Shown here: one piece after another, positions 63,156-64,000 of the stretch
How the letters are laid out: every line of letters begins with the position of its first letter
Numbering within the stretch: the first letter of the stretch is position 1
Source: Algibacter miyuki
Lineage (GTDB): Bacteria; Bacteroidota; Bacteroidia; Flavobacteriales; Flavobacteriaceae
NCBI RefSeq assembly: GCF_030409805.1
Contig: NZ_JAUFQP010000004.1
Coordinates: 1-64,000, forward strand
Length of the DNA: 64,000 bases
Reading direction: 5' to 3'
Translations under genes and position numbers: made by a program
Notes under the pieces: generated by a model
Database searches by the model: none
Seen by the model: only the letters and a program-made list of their open reading frames with translations
Told to the model about the DNA's origin: nothing

Positions 63156-64000
63156 ATGAATATAATTGGTGTTTCTTGTTTCTATCACGACTCGGCAGCT
63201 TGTTTGCTAATAAACGGAGTATTAGTGTCCGCAGCACAAGAAGAAAGGTTTACAAGAATTAAACACGATAAGGCATTTCCTGAAAAATCAGTACAGTTTT
63301 GTTTGGAAAGTAATAACTTGACCATTGATGATGTTGATTTAATTGTTTTTTACGAGAAGCCATTTTTGAAGTTCGATAGAATAATAAATACGTTACAATA
63401 TCAGGCGCCTTCTACATTTCAATTATTCAGAAAAACGTTGTTGTCTTGGTTTAAAACCAAATTATGGGTTTCAAGTATTATAAAAACAACTTTAAATTAC
63501 GACGGAGAAATAATTTATACCGAGCATCATGAATCTCATGCTGCGGGTAGTTTTTTTACTTCTCCTTTTGAGGAAGCCGTAATTGTCACCATTGATGGTG
63601 TAGGAGAAAAGGCTTGTACCACAATTTCTGTTGGTAAAGGCAATCAGGTTGAAATTTTAAAGGAACAGCATTATCCGCACTCTATAGGATTGCTATACTC
63701 CGCATTTACACAGTATTGTGGTTTTAGAGTGAATTCTGGGGAGTACAAATTAATGGGTTTAGCGCCTTATGGAAAACCGATTTATAAAGATTTAATTTTA
63801 AGGGAAATTGTTAGTTACGATAGTACAGGTTTAGTGACTTTAAATTTAGACTGTTTTTCTTTTGAAAAAGGAGAGTCGACAATTAATTCAAGATTTTGCG
63901 ACGTATTTAAGAAACCACAAAGGCCCCTAGAGGCTAAGATGGACGATTTTTATTGCGATATTGCGAGCTCTATTCAAGCGGTAGTTGAGGATGTTGTTGT
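63156..64000 (+). CDS. Carbamoyltransferase, NodU/CmcH family (3' end outside window)
   Basis: Starts MNIIGVSCFYHDSAACLLIN and is open for 281 codons to the window edge, so it is partial. It matches the N-terminal Kae1-like domain of carbamoyltransferases: AAQEERFTRIKHDKAFP, TEHHESHAAGSFFTSPF (H124, H125, H128) and GEYKLMGLAPYGKP. These enzymes transfer carbamoyl from carbamoyl phosphate via a carbamoyladenylate onto sugars or other hydroxyls. It is likely the first gene of a cell-surface polysaccharide or natural-product cluster beyond the window. Confidence 0.9.
   Translation, partial: MNIIGVSCFYHDSAACLLINGVLVSAAQEERFTRIKHDKAFPEKSVQFCLESNNLTIDDVDLIVFYEKPFLKFDRIINTLQYQAPSTFQLFRKTLLSWFKTKLWVSSIIKTTLNYDGEIIYTEHHESHAAGSFFTSPFEEAVIVTIDGVGEKACTTISVGKGNQVEILKEQHYPHSIGLLYSAFTQYCGFRVNSGEYKLMGLAPYGKPIYKDLILREIVSYDSTGLVTLNLDCFSFEKGESTINSRFCDVFKKPQRPLEAKMDDFYCDIASSIQAVVEDVV

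Noticed and set aside
1..64000. CRISPR arrays, rRNA genes, complete insertion sequences or prophage
   Set aside because: No regularly spaced repeats, rRNA signatures or transposase/phage genes were seen by reading; a dedicated search would be needed for degraded copies.

Overview
The window reads as chromosomal DNA from a marine-type member of the Flavobacteriaceae (Bacteroidota). The evidence is low GC, SusC-like TonB receptors with a carboxypeptidase-D-like N-domain, a PorT-like type IX secretion gene, a type IX C-terminal sorting domain, DUF5686-type barrels, and promoters of the TAnnTTTG class. The genus cannot be fixed from sequence reading alone; the Algibacter/Formosa/Bizionia neighbourhood is only an impression.

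Layout. 1-4944: a frameshifted TonB receptor followed by an intact paralogue. 5242-11927 (-): a TetR-TolC-adaptor-RND efflux operon. 12053-13408: polyprenyl synthase and a small partner. 13476-19095: a nitrite/NO module with an Fe-S Rrf2 regulator, RIC repair protein, a heme-copper-oxidase-like membrane protein, and a divergent nirK-SUMF1-SCO operon. 19133-23805: sucAB and a small outer-membrane protein. 24307-33330: a signalling region with a NarL-type response regulator, a retropepsin-like protease, a CHAT (caspase-like) protein, a PKD/barrel protein, secreted proteins, an ECF sigma factor and a membrane TPR/anti-sigma-like protein. 33392-40650: tatD, ansA, tRNA-Ser, ExbB/ExbD, PorT-like, rpoN. 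40817-50800 (-): asnS, an MMPL-type exporter, a DUF5686 barrel, frr-pyrH, rpsB-tsf and rplM-rpsI. 51077-54662: YceI-porin-YceI and an outer-membrane protein. 54871-56502: an ABC-F ATPase. 56503-59300: an accessory island bounded by a 35-bp exact direct repeat. 59349-60648: an AztD-like zinc lipoprotein under a 51-bp palindrome. 61042-62994: YgiQ radical SAM. 63156-end: a NodU/CmcH carbamoyltransferase running off the window.

The strongest candidate for an undescribed system is 24.0-33.3 kb. The ECF sigma gene is divergent from a row of minus-strand genes. Three GGGTAACAAA sites, two with a matching ATATAA-type -10 at the same 15-nt spacing, lie upstream of a duplicated-repeat secreted protein, a lipoprotein, and a 31-residue membrane peptide that heads the PKD-CHAT-retropepsin-response-regulator run. 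Downstream, two copies of a 65-bp promoter-like repeat exactly 160 bp apart carry a 9-bp inverted repeat suited to the response regulator. One is placed to drive a 38-residue membrane peptide, the other a short terminated transcript. Two caspase/pepsin-like proteases, an ECF system and a response regulator therefore appear wired together.

Two further regulatory threads stand out. GGATAAA/TTTATCC sites recur at the RIC, oxidase-like and nirK promoters, and TGAYA-AA-TRTCA palindromes occur at nirK and at the YceI-porin operon. A family of structured intergenic elements (47.6, 56.5 and 60.8 kb) shares an outer stem, a T-rich/A-rich inner stem and conserved internal sequence.
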